NCBI RefSeq assembly: GCF_039822625.1
Contig: NZ_JBDLLG010000006.1
Span: forward strand, 62,001-126,000
Reading direction: 5' to 3'
From: Marinimicrobium locisalis
Lineage (GTDB): Bacteria > Pseudomonadota > Gammaproteobacteria > Pseudomonadales > Cellvibrionaceae
DNA: 64,000 bases
A model generated the notes under the pieces. That model had not been told where the DNA came from and searched no databases. It saw nothing but the letters and a program-made list of their open reading frames with translations. Position 1 is the stretch's first letter; every line of letters begins with the position of its first letter. Below are positions 18,801-26,500 of this stretch, one piece after another. Position numbers and translations under genes: made by a program.

Positions 18801-20078
18801 TTACAGCAAGTTTTTGACCAGTAGGGCCGTGGCGGGATCACAGTCAACCGGCAGTTGGAGGCGGACCCGATGACCGGAGCCGGGGGCTCGGTCGATCGGC
18901 GAGTCGTTCTTGTCCCGAAGGGCTTGTAGCTCGAAGGCGTGGTTGCCCTTGGGGGTAAGCAGGCACAGTCGCTCGCCGACGGAGAAGCCGTTTTTGGCTT
19001 CAACCTCGTACCAGTGGCCTGTTTGCCCACTCAACTTCTGCACAGGCTCGGCGACCCACTGCTGGGCACCGTTGTGGTGCGCCCGTTCCAGATTCTGCAG
19101 GGTTTCCGGGCGGGCGTGGCGGTCCAGCAGCCCGGCGGTATAGCCACGGTTGGCCAGGCCTTCCAAGTCCCCCAGCAGCGCCGGATCAAACGGTCTGCCC
19201 GCCGCAGCGTCGTCAATGGCCCGGCGGTAGACTTGGGCGGTGCGAGCCACGTAGTAGGGCGACTTGGTGCGCCCTTCAATTTTAAGCGAATAAACGCCCA
19301 TCCGGGTCAGTTGCTCCACGTACTCCACCGCGCGCAGGTCCTTTGAGTTCAGGATGTAACTGCCGTGCTCGTCTTCGTCCATGGGCATCAGCTCGCCGGG
19401 GCGGGTTTTATCCTCGATGACCACCGGTTCCCACTGCCCGACTTCGTCTTCCCGGGCGGGCTTGGCCTCGTATTTCCAACGGCAGGCGTTGGTGCAGGCG
19501 CCTTGGTTGGGGTCCCGGTGGTTAAAGTAGCCCGAGAGCATGCAGCGCCCGGAATACGCCATGCACAGAGCACCGTGGACGAATACCTCCAGCTCCATGT
19601 CCGGCACTTGCTCGCGAATTTCACCGATCTCCTCAATGCCCAGCTCCCGAGAGAGAATAATCCGCTCAATGCCCTGCTCCTGCCAGAACTTGACCGCCGC
19701 CCAGTTGACCGTATTGGCCTGGACCGATAAGTGCATAGGTATTGTCGGGAAGTGCTGTCGCACCAGCCAGATGACCCCCGGGTCCGACACAATCAGCGCA
19801 TCCGGCCCCAGTTCGACCAACGGAGCCAGATGCTTGACCAAGGTGCGCACCTTGTTATTGTGCGGCGCGACGTTGGTGACCGCATAAAAGCGTTTACCCA
19901 GAGCACGGGCCTCGCGAATACCCCGGTCCATGGTCTCCGGGTCAAAGCTGTTGTTGCGCACCCGCAGACTCATCCGCGGCAGGCCGGCGTACACAGCGTC
20001 GGCGCCGTAGGCAAAGGCCAGGCGCATGGCACGCAGGCTCCCGGCGGGGGACAACAGTTCGGGGGCGGGCTGGCTCAT
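18801..20078 (-). CDS. trhP: tRNA 5-hydroxyuridine synthesis protein TrhP (YegQ), U32 family
   Basis: TrhP is a U32-family protein for prephenate-dependent hydroxylation of U34 in several tRNAs. It has 425 residues and closely follows E. coli YegQ: PELLSPAGSL, AFAYGADAVYAG, SLRVRNNSFD, LSVQANTVNWAAVKFW, and the cysteine motif YSGRCMLSGY with QGACTNACRWKY. These cysteines probably hold an Fe-S cluster. The ATG at 20078 has AGAGG upstream; an in-frame TTG seven codons earlier is less likely. The promoter has an FNR-type box at ideal spacing, suggesting activation without oxygen. Confidence 0.93.
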   Translation of the reverse strand: MSQPAPELLSPAGSLRAMRLAFAYGADAVYAGLPRMSLRVRNNSFDPETMDRGIREARALGKRFYAVTNVAPHNNKVRTLVKHLAPLVELGPDALIVSDPGVIWLVRQHFPTIPMHLSVQANTVNWAAVKFWQEQGIERIILSRELGIEEIGEIREQVPDMELEVFVHGALCMAYSGRCMLSGYFNHRDPNQGACTNACRWKYEAKPAREDEVGQWEPVVIEDKTRPGELMPMDEDEHGSYILNSKDLRAVEYVEQLTRMGVYSLKIEGRTKSPYYVARTAQVYRRAIDDAAAGRPFDPALLGDLEGLANRGYTAGLLDRHARPETLQNLERAHHNGAQQWVAEPVQKLSGQTGHWYEVEAKNGFSVGERLCLLTPKGNHAFELQALRDKNDSPIDRAPGSGHRVRLQLPVDCDPATALLVKNLL

Positions 20079-20125
20079 GGGACAAACATCCTCTGACAAC
20101 AGACAACAGGAAAGAAAAACGCGAC

Positions 20126-20167
20126 ATACTAGCGACAGGCCCCGCGCCGGTGCTTGATCTCGCTCAA
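20126..20167 (-). promoter_or_regulatory. FNR-type class II promoter of trhP
   Basis: An FNR/ANR-like box at 20154-20167 reads TTGAGCGAGATCAA on the minus strand, with one mismatch to TTGAT-N4-ATCAA. A -10-like TAGTAT lies at 20126-20131 on the same strand. If transcription starts at 20119, the box centre (20160.5) falls exactly at -41.5, the class II activator position. The box also faces moaA and could act on both genes. Confidence 0.65.
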
Positions 20168-20191
20168 ATTAGCACCATATTGAGCCAGGCC

Positions 20192-20207
20192 TACCCAACA
20201 AGGGGTA
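20192..20207. promoter_or_regulatory. NarL-type 7-2-7 operator between trhP and moaA
   Basis: TACCCAA-CA-AGGGGTA has a right heptamer that matches the NarL consensus exactly and a left heptamer with one mismatch. It lies 25 bases from the FNR-type box in the divergent trhP/moaA region, so nitrate control of moaA, trhP or both is likely. Confidence 0.6.
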
Positions 20208-20269
20208 GAAGGGTTATACCTAGGGGCCATAAACAAACGGTGTTTTTTGCGCTAGACTTAACCACACAC

Positions 20270-20396
20270 TCACACCGAGCCCGCTCGCCTAAGGCAATGC
20301 TAAGGTCACCGGGCCGTTACCCCTCGTTCAACCGAGCGAGCGAGGGTAACCAGGGTCGTTCGGGAAACCGGGCCGCCTCCCGTGCTTGGAAAGGTG
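20270..20396 (+). ncRNA. Candidate molybdenum cofactor (Moco) riboswitch in the moaA leader
   Basis: The leader before moaA is strongly structured. It has a hairpin with arms GTTACCC..CTCG and CGAGGGTAAC (about 20336-20350 on the right arm), then GGGAAACCGGGCCGCCTCCC, and a GGAAAGG at the end that is also the ribosome binding site. The order resembles the Moco RNA motif, which in gammaproteobacteria precedes moaA and hides its translation start when cofactor is plentiful. I matched it from memory of the motif, so a covariance search is needed to confirm it. Confidence 0.6.
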
Positions 20397-20401
20397 TCTC
20401 T

Positions 20402-21379
20402 ATGCTGACTGACTCTTTTGATCGGCGCTTTAGTTATTTGCGTCTGTCCATTACCGAAGTCTGCAACTTCCGTTGCGACTACTGCCTACCGGAGGGCACC
20501 GATTGCGGCCCCGAGGCCCGGGCCCACGACCTATCCTATGATGAAATTCGTCGGCTGGTGACGGCGTTTGCCCGGCTGGGGATGCGCAAGATCCGCATTA
20601 CCGGCGGTGAGCCCTCTCTGCGCAAAGACCTGACGGACATCATCGCGCTGTGCAAGCAAACGCCGGGCATTGAAACCGTCGCGCTGACCACCAACGGTTA
20701 CCGCATGACAAAAGATGTGGATGATTGGTATGCGGCCGGGCTGGATGCGGTCAACGTCAGCATCGACAGCCTGGACCACGCCAAATTCAAGATGATTACC
20801 GGGCACAACAAGCTCCAGAAAATTCTCGAGGGGCTGGACCGGGCCGCCGAACTCGGTATTCCCAACATTAAAGTCAACAGTGTGCTGATGAAGCACTACA
20901 ACGACGATGCCATGGACGATTTCTTGGACTTTGTCCGGGAGCGTCCGATAACGCTGCGAATGATCGAGCTGATGCAGACCGGGGACAACCCCGAGTTCTT
21001 TGAACGACACCACTTGAGCGGCGATGTGGTCATCGACCGGCTGCGCCAGGAAGGGTGGCAGGAAAGGTTGCGCGGCCGGGACTCCGGACCCGCCCGGGAG
21101 TTCTGGCACCCGGATTACGCCGGCGGCATCGGTATGATTATGCCCTACAGCAAAGACTTCTGTGCCACCTGCAACCGACTGCGGGTTTCGAGCCAGGGCC
21201 AGCTGTTTCTGTGCCTGTTTGTGGACGAGCACCAAAGCCTGCGCCACCTGTTGCAGTCGGATGATCCCGAGCCCGTCATGGCCTTCCTGCAAGAAGCCAT
21301 CAAGGGCAAAGACTACAGCCACCACTTACACGAACAAAACGCCGGCGCCACCAAGCACCTGGCCATGATTGGCGGTTAA
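20402..21379 (+). CDS. moaA: GTP 3',8-cyclase MoaA
   Basis: MoaA is the radical SAM enzyme for the first step of molybdopterin synthesis, converting GTP to 3',8-cyclo-GTP. It has 325 residues. The radical SAM cysteines are C21, C25 and C28 (CNFRCDYC). The second cluster motif is CATCNRLRVSSQGQLFLCLF, and the essential C-terminal double glycine is present (MIGG). The ATG follows GGAAAGG. A longer in-frame extension upstream is the structured leader and not coding. It is followed by moaB 48 bases on. Confidence 0.96.
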   Translation: MLTDSFDRRFSYLRLSITEVCNFRCDYCLPEGTDCGPEARAHDLSYDEIRRLVTAFARLGMRKIRITGGEPSLRKDLTDIIALCKQTPGIETVALTTNGYRMTKDVDDWYAAGLDAVNVSIDSLDHAKFKMITGHNKLQKILEGLDRAAELGIPNIKVNSVLMKHYNDDAMDDFLDFVRERPITLRMIELMQTGDNPEFFERHHLSGDVVIDRLRQEGWQERLRGRDSGPAREFWHPDYAGGIGMIMPYSKDFCATCNRLRVSSQGQLFLCLFVDEHQSLRHLLQSDDPEPVMAFLQEAIKGKDYSHHLHEQNAGATKHLAMIGG

Positions 21380-21427
21380 ACCACCGCCTTTCAGTAACGC
21401 CCTCTTTTCATTACGGAGCAGTTTCCC

Positions 21428-21943
21428 ATGGCGCACGCCTTACCCAAAGAAAAAGAACCTCTGAACATAGCGGTATTAACCGTTTCGGATACCCGGTCCT
21501 ACGAGAACGATACCTCTGGTCAATACCTGGTGGATGCCCTTCAGGAAGAAGGCCACCAGCTCGCGGACCGAGCGCTGTTGAAGGATGATATTTATCAGAT
21601 TCGAGCCCAGGTATCGGCCTGGATTGCGGATTCAAAGGTGCAAGTGGTGCTGATTACCGGCGGCACCGGTTTTACCGATAGAGACTCCACTCCGGAGGCG
21701 ATGAAGCCCCTTTTCGATAAAGAAGTGGAAGGGTTTGGGGAGATGTTCCGGCAGATCTCCTGGGAGGAAATTGGCACTTCCACGATTCAATCCAGGGCGC
21801 TGGCGGGGTTGGCGAACAAGACATTGATTGCCTGTTTGCCGGGCTCTACCGGGGCGTGCCGAACCGGGTGGACGAAGTTGTTGCAACCGCAGTTGGATGC
21901 CCGGCAGGGGCCGTGTAATTTTGTGGGGCATTTGAGGCGGTAA
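21428..21943 (+). CDS. moaB: Molybdenum cofactor biosynthesis protein MoaB
   Basis: MoaB is a MoCF-domain protein of the MogA family that adenylylates molybdopterin before MoeA inserts molybdate. It has 171 residues with VLTVSDTRSYENDTSGQYL, the nucleotide-binding ITGGTGFTDRDSTPEA, and the C-terminal LPGSTGACRTGW. An ATG with GGAG upstream starts it. It probably shares the moaA transcript, so MoaA, MoaB and MoeA in this window cover the first and late cofactor steps. moaC, moaD and moaE are not here. Confidence 0.95.
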   Translation: MAHALPKEKEPLNIAVLTVSDTRSYENDTSGQYLVDALQEEGHQLADRALLKDDIYQIRAQVSAWIADSKVQVVLITGGTGFTDRDSTPEAMKPLFDKEVEGFGEMFRQISWEEIGTSTIQSRALAGLANKTLIACLPGSTGACRTGWTKLLQPQLDARQGPCNFVGHLRR

Positions 21944-22041
21944 CGAACTCGGCGGTCTATAGGGCCAGGTCAGATAAGGGCGCGTCGTCGTGTTGAGCCC
22001 CGCCTGAGTAACACAGCCGTATAAGTCACGCCCGGGCCGTA

Positions 22042-22184
22042 AAGGAGAAGGCCTTTCAAGACACGCCGTACATACCTGACGTGAAGGGAGTCACTAATGC
22101 CGCGATGGCAGGGATGCCAAGGAGCGGCCCTGTAGGCTCGAATCGCGGGTCCCCCGCTCCACGGTCTTGAAAGGCCTTCTCCTT
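22042..22184. repeat. Long inverted repeat with nested hairpins
   Basis: Perfect 21-base arms at 22042-22062 and 22164-22184 flank a 101-base centre. The centre holds smaller dyads, including CCGCGAT/ATCGCGG and GGCAGGGATGCC. It lies between the convergent stops of moaB and the DGC gene. It could be a palindromic repeat element, a bidirectional terminator-like structure or a small mobile remnant; it has no coding capacity. Confidence 0.6.
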
Positions 22185-22233
22185 CACGTCCCTCTGTGCC
22201 AGCGTGAAGCTAAGGGGTATGCGTGACCGTGAA

Positions 22234-22608
22234 CTACTCCCCTGTCGCAATAATCCCCAACTTGTTATAAACACTGTGCAGTACGTCGTAGTGCTCTTGC
22301 ATGGAGCAGGCTTCACGATTTCGCTTTTTAACCCCCAGCCGCGTCAATTCAATATGCCATTTCGGCGTCACGCCGTGGCGGGCGAGAGAGTGTTTAACGC
22401 AGGCGAGCGGACAGCCGTCAATGGCACAGATATCCCGGCCGGATTTGGCGACTTTAACCAGGCTAGGCACGTCGCCGCCTACCCCGGCGATACAAGACAT
22501 GTCCGCGTGCCCTTCCCGGTCCATTACCACGGCGATGTCATTCGCCAACTGGGCCACGTTGGAGCGTCCCGAGCAGGCGTAAACTAGCGGTTTTTGCGTC
22601 TCGTCCAT
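22234..22608 (-). CDS. DGC-domain putative zinc-binding protein
   Basis: The 124-residue protein carries the motif that names the DGC domain, AIDGCPLACVKH. It also has an N-terminal LVYACSGRSNVAQLANDIA and further cysteines in MSCIAG and REACSM. Family members are small cysteine-rich proteins thought to bind zinc; their function is not established. The ATG at 22608 follows GGGAG, so the upstream in-frame codons are excluded. A DNR/FNR-type box sits at about -41 of its likely promoter, which ties it to low-oxygen or NO conditions. Confidence 0.8.
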   Translation of the reverse strand: MDETQKPLVYACSGRSNVAQLANDIAVVMDREGHADMSCIAGVGGDVPSLVKVAKSGRDICAIDGCPLACVKHSLARHGVTPKWHIELTRLGVKKRNREACSMQEHYDVLHSVYNKLGIIATGE

Positions 22609-22642
22609 CGTCTTGCTCCCAAACCAACAGCATGAGACGCCT

Positions 22643-22683
22643 ACTTTACTATCACCGCTTTCCGTCGCCTTGACGCAAATCAA
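22643..22683 (-). promoter_or_regulatory. DNR/FNR-type promoter of the DGC gene
   Basis: On the minus strand TTGATTTGCGTCAA (22670-22683) fits the DNR/NNR form TTGAT-N4-GTCAA exactly and FNR with one mismatch. A -10-like TAAAGT lies at 22643-22648. With a start at 22636 the box centre is at -40.5, the usual activator position. Confidence 0.65.
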
Positions 22684-22736
22684 CTGGGAGTGTTTTTTAC
22701 TTTCCCCCGTTTAATGACGTCACTGGACCGACTCGA

Positions 22737-23399
22737 TTAACCGCATTTAGAGGCCCCGCAGTTCAAGCAGGTTTTACAACCGTCCATGACGATGACCGCC
22801 TTGGTATGACACTTCAAACACAGGGTTGCGGTAGGCGGAAACTCCTCGCTGGTATGCTCAATGCGATGCTTCTGTTCGTACTCGATTTGCTTTTCGTGCA
22901 ACACCTCTTTTTGCGCCTCGGAAAGCGCCTCTTCCTCAATCAGCCCGATGCGTTTCATGTGGGTTTCAATGGCGTCGCCGATTTCCGCCACCAGTGAGGG
23001 CATAAAGCGGCCGCCGGACTTAAAGTAACCACCCTGGGGATCAAACACCGCTTTGAGCTCTTCCACCAGGAAGGTCACATCGCCGCCTTTGCGGAAAACG
23101 GCTGAAATGACCCGCGTCAGAGCCACCACCCACTGGAAGTGTTCAAGGTTTTTTGAATTGATAAAGACCTCGAAAGGACGGCGCACTTCGTGGTCCGTGC
23201 CTGGGTTTAACACCACATCGTTGATGGTGATGTACAGGGCGTGGTCGGACAAAGGCGTCTTAATTTTGTAGGTACTGCCTTCCAGAGTTTCGGGGCGCTC
23301 GAATTTCTCGTGCATCCGCTCGATGTCCGGCTCTTTTTCCGGTTCGGGCTTTTTAATGGAAAAACCGGTGATCTTTTTGTCGATGACTTTGGCATTCAT
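22737..23399 (-). CDS. nrdJb: Class II ribonucleotide reductase subunit NrdJb
   Basis: This is the second part of a split adenosylcobalamin-dependent ribonucleotide reductase, as in Pseudomonas aeruginosa. It has 220 residues. The TSCPD-like region includes YITINDVVLNPG, LEHFQWVVALTRVISAVFRKG and GGYFKSGGRFMPSLVAEIG. The C-terminal zinc ribbon with redox cysteines is CLKCHTKAVIVMDGCKTCLNCGASKCG, split here as CLKCH and CLNCGASKCG. It starts three bases after the nrdJa stop and is required for nrdJa function in the Pseudomonas system. Confidence 0.92.
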   Translation of the reverse strand: MNAKVIDKKITGFSIKKPEPEKEPDIERMHEKFERPETLEGSTYKIKTPLSDHALYITINDVVLNPGTDHEVRRPFEVFINSKNLEHFQWVVALTRVISAVFRKGGDVTFLVEELKAVFDPQGGYFKSGGRFMPSLVAEIGDAIETHMKRIGLIEEEALSEAQKEVLHEKQIEYEQKHRIEHTSEEFPPTATLCLKCHTKAVIVMDGCKTCLNCGASKCG

Positions 23400-23402
23400 A
23401 AT

Positions 23403-25541
23403 TTAAAACTTCCCGTAGTAGCCTTCTTTCAGCGCTTCGTACAAATTCGCGGCGGTGTGCATTTCACCGTCGTACTCCACCTCTTCGTTGCCTTTGAGCT
23501 CCACCTTTCGGCCGTCTTCCAGTTCAAATACATAGGCGGTATTTTCCAGGTCGTGGTCCTTAACCAGCACGCCCTGAAACGCCTCCGGATTAAAGCGGAA
23601 GGTCGTGCAGCCTTTTAGCCGTTTTTCATAGGCATAGAGGTAAATATCCTTGAACCGCTCGTAAGCAATTTCGGTTGGCACGTTGATGGTTTTGGAAATA
23701 GAGGAATCAATCCATTTCTGAGCGGCCGCCTGTACGTCTACGTGTTGCTCCGGGGTAATCTGGTCAGACACCACAAAGTACTCCGGCAAACCGGTTTCCC
23801 CGGGCTGGGGGTAGGGCTTGGCCTTGGGTTCCACCAGCTGGCGATAGCGCAACAGTTCGTAGGAAAACACATCCACTTTTTCCTTGGACTTCTTGCCGCT
23901 GCGAATCACATTGCGGGCGTAATGGTGCGCAAAACTCGGCTCAATGCCGTTGCTGGCGTTATTGGCCAGGGACAGAGAAATGGTGCCCGTGGGCGCAATT
24001 GAGGAGTGGTGGGTAAAGCGCCCGCCGGTTTCAGCCAACGCTTCCACCAGCTCCGGGTCTTCTTCGGCCACCTGCTGCATATAACGGCCGTAGCGGGTCC
24101 ACAACACCTTGCCGGAGATTTTATCCCCCACCTTGTATTGCTCGGCCAGCTCGGGTTGTTTGGCCAGCATAATAGGCGTGACCTCAAAGGTTTCCTCCAT
24201 AATCGGCGCGGGCCCCTTCTCTTTCGCCAGCGCCAGCGCTTCACGCCAGCCCGCCAGTGCCAGCTCTTTACTCACCTGCTCGGTAAAGGCAATGGAGGCG
24301 GGGCTGCCGTAGGGAATGGTGAGCATGGTCAGCGCCGAGCCCAGACCCAGAAAGCCCATGCCGTGGCGACGCTTGCGTTCAATTTCCCCGCGCTGCTCGG
24401 GCAGCGCAAGGCCGTTAATCTCCACCACGTTATCCAGCATTCGGGTAAAGATGGATACCAGCTTGCGGAACTTCTCCCAGTCAAACTCGGCCTGTTCGGT
24501 GAACGGGTGCTTTATGCACTGGGTCAGGTTCACCGAGCCGAGCAGACAGCTGCCGTAGGGCGGCAGGGGTTGCTCACCGCAGGGATTAGTCGCGCGGATG
24601 TCTTCGCAGAACCAGTTATTATTCCACTGGTTGACCCGGTCGATCAAAATAAAGCCCGGTTCGGCGAAGTCGTAGGTGGAGCGCATAATCTGGTTCCACA
24701 GCTGCCGGGCCGGAATTTTTTTGTAAACCTTGCAAGCCACTTCACCCTGTTCGTTGCGCAGGTACTTCTCGGCCAGGTGATCCAAACGGCGCCAGACCAC
24801 CTGTTCCGGGTTGTCGCTATCCAACCCTTCGCGCTTGAGGTCATTCTCGGTAATAGGGAAACTCAACGGCCAGGTCGCATCGGACTTTACCGACTGAATA
24901 AAATCGTCGGTGATCAACAGTGATAGGTTAAACTGGCGCAGCCGCCCGGCCTCGCGCTTGGCGCGGATGAACTCGCTGACATCCGGGTGGTGAACATCGA
25001 AGGTGGCCATTTGCGCACCGCGCCGCCCACCGGCGGAAGAGATGGTGAAGCACATCTTGTCGTAGATATCCATAAACGACAGCGGCCCGGAAGTGTTGGC
25101 CCCGGCACCGGCCACGTAGGCGCCTTTGGGGCGCAAAGTGGAGAACTCGTAGCCGATGCCGCAGCCGGCCTTCAAGGTCAGGCCCGCCTCGACATTCTTT
25201 TGCAGAATGTCCTCCATGGAGTCGCCGATGGTGCCGGAGACCGTGCAGTTGATCGTGGAGGTGGCGGGCTTGTAAGCCTGGGCGCCGGCGTTGGAGATGA
25301 TGCGCCCGGCGGGGATCGCCCCGTTTTGCAGGGCCCACAAAAATTGCTCGCGCCAGTGGGCCTTGCGCTTGGGCTCGATCTCGGCCAGGGAGTCCGCCAC
25401 CCGCTCCCAGGTGGCATCGATGGTTTGGTCCACCGGCTGGTCCTGATGATCTTTCAGGCGGTATTTCTGGTCCCAGATGTCTTGAGACGCCGGCTGTAGT
25501 TCGACCGCGGGGGCTATGGTGTCCTTGGATTGCTCTGTCAT
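23403..25541 (-). CDS. nrdJa: Class II ribonucleotide reductase subunit NrdJa
   Basis: This is the catalytic part of the coenzyme B12-dependent reductase, which makes deoxynucleotides with or without oxygen. It has 712 residues. Visible are the redox cysteine in TINCTVSG, the thiyl-radical loop ATNPCGEQPLPPYGSC, and HGMGFLGLGSA with PTGTISL. I chose the ATG (MTEQ) 18 bases inside the longest frame because CAGAGG precedes it. It lies 60 bases after ubiV and is probably co-transcribed with ubiUV, a grouping that fits anaerobic growth. No cobalamin riboswitch is seen. Confidence 0.95.
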   Translation of the reverse strand: MTEQSKDTIAPAVELQPASQDIWDQKYRLKDHQDQPVDQTIDATWERVADSLAEIEPKRKAHWREQFLWALQNGAIPAGRIISNAGAQAYKPATSTINCTVSGTIGDSMEDILQKNVEAGLTLKAGCGIGYEFSTLRPKGAYVAGAGANTSGPLSFMDIYDKMCFTISSAGGRRGAQMATFDVHHPDVSEFIRAKREAGRLRQFNLSLLITDDFIQSVKSDATWPLSFPITENDLKREGLDSDNPEQVVWRRLDHLAEKYLRNEQGEVACKVYKKIPARQLWNQIMRSTYDFAEPGFILIDRVNQWNNNWFCEDIRATNPCGEQPLPPYGSCLLGSVNLTQCIKHPFTEQAEFDWEKFRKLVSIFTRMLDNVVEINGLALPEQRGEIERKRRHGMGFLGLGSALTMLTIPYGSPASIAFTEQVSKELALAGWREALALAKEKGPAPIMEETFEVTPIMLAKQPELAEQYKVGDKISGKVLWTRYGRYMQQVAEEDPELVEALAETGGRFTHHSSIAPTGTISLSLANNASNGIEPSFAHHYARNVIRSGKKSKEKVDVFSYELLRYRQLVEPKAKPYPQPGETGLPEYFVVSDQITPEQHVDVQAAAQKWIDSSISKTINVPTEIAYERFKDIYLYAYEKRLKGCTTFRFNPEAFQGVLVKDHDLENTAYVFELEDGRKVELKGNEEVEYDGEMHTAANLYEALKEGYYGKF

Positions 25542-25600
25542 TCGTCGGCCTCTGTTCAAATTTTGTCGTGATTCATACAGCGCGCAATACGCCAGTTGCC

Positions 25601-26500
25601 TCAGTGGGCATCAACTTGCACGATACCGGCCATTTTATGCCAGTACCCGTTCACATCGTCGGGGCTACGACCGCCGGCGGCTTCTCCCCGGCTGGCGGCG
25701 CGAAAGCGCGCCAGCCAGTCCAGTGTGCCCTCGGGTTCGGGGCTGAGCCGAACCGCATCCACCAGGCCCGCCATGCCCGGAAGTTCGCCAATGAGGTTGT
25801 ATCGGTCGCCGGACTGAGTCTGTATGCCATTGAGCACAAACAGCCGTTCGGCTTCCTGATTGTAAACGGGCCGGCCCGAGGGGTATTTGATGCAGCACAA
25901 GTCGCATTGATCTTTGGGACGATTTTCCGAGCGGGCGGTAAAACAGCGCGCCGACCAGGCCAGCGGCAAGTGCCCGAAACCAAAGACTTCGACCTCAAAG
26001 GTCGGGCGAATATCCTCAATGTCCGGATGGCTCAGTATTTGGGACAACCACTCCCGGGAGAGCTCCACGGGCATGAGCCAGCGTTGCATACCGAACTGTA
26101 CCAACTGGCGCAGGGTCTGTGGGTTGTAGCAGTTAATCGCCGCACCGGCGACAAAGGGCAGACCGGCTTCGCGCAGCAAGCCCACGGCTCCTATATCGTT
26201 CGCCTCCACGGCAAACTCCCCGTTGTCGCAGTAACGGCGCAGCTCGCGCAGGTCCGCCGGAGATTCCAGCAAGGTCATGGATGATAGTACCACTTCCTTG
26301 CCCGCTTCGCGTAGCTGATGCGCCTGGGCCAAGTAGTCCTCAAGCCGCAACTCCCGTCGCTTGGGACAGACGGTTTCCCCCAGATAGACAATGTCCGCGT
26401 CCGACTGCGCCACCTGGGCGTAAAAGCGCTGTACTTGCTCTTTGGGCCAGAAGTACAAAATGGGCCCTACGCTTATTTTTAACATTGGATGTGCCCTCAT
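25601..26500 (-). CDS. ubiV: O2-independent ubiquinone hydroxylation protein UbiV, U32 family
   Basis: UbiV works with UbiU in O2-independent hydroxylation during ubiquinone synthesis. It has 299 residues. The four expected cluster cysteines are seen in GETVCPKRREL, WSARCFTAR and CDLCCIKYP. Also present are ILYFWP near the N-terminus and the U32 feature FEVEVFGFGHLPLAWSARC. Its ATG overlaps the ubiU stop (ATGA). Ubiquinone made without O2 would serve as electron carrier to the nitrate reductase encoded here. Confidence 0.93.
   Translation of the reverse strand: MRAHPMLKISVGPILYFWPKEQVQRFYAQVAQSDADIVYLGETVCPKRRELRLEDYLAQAHQLREAGKEVVLSSMTLLESPADLRELRRYCDNGEFAVEANDIGAVGLLREAGLPFVAGAAINCYNPQTLRQLVQFGMQRWLMPVELSREWLSQILSHPDIEDIRPTFEVEVFGFGHLPLAWSARCFTARSENRPKDQCDLCCIKYPSGRPVYNQEAERLFVLNGIQTQSGDRYNLIGELPGMAGLVDAVRLSPEPEGTLDWLARFRAASRGEAAGGRSPDDVNGYWHKMAGIVQVDAH

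Noticed and set aside
25546..25600. Cobalamin riboswitch upstream of nrdJa
   Set aside because: The gap after ubiV is only about 60 bases, too short for a B12 element, and shows no B12-box-like sequence.
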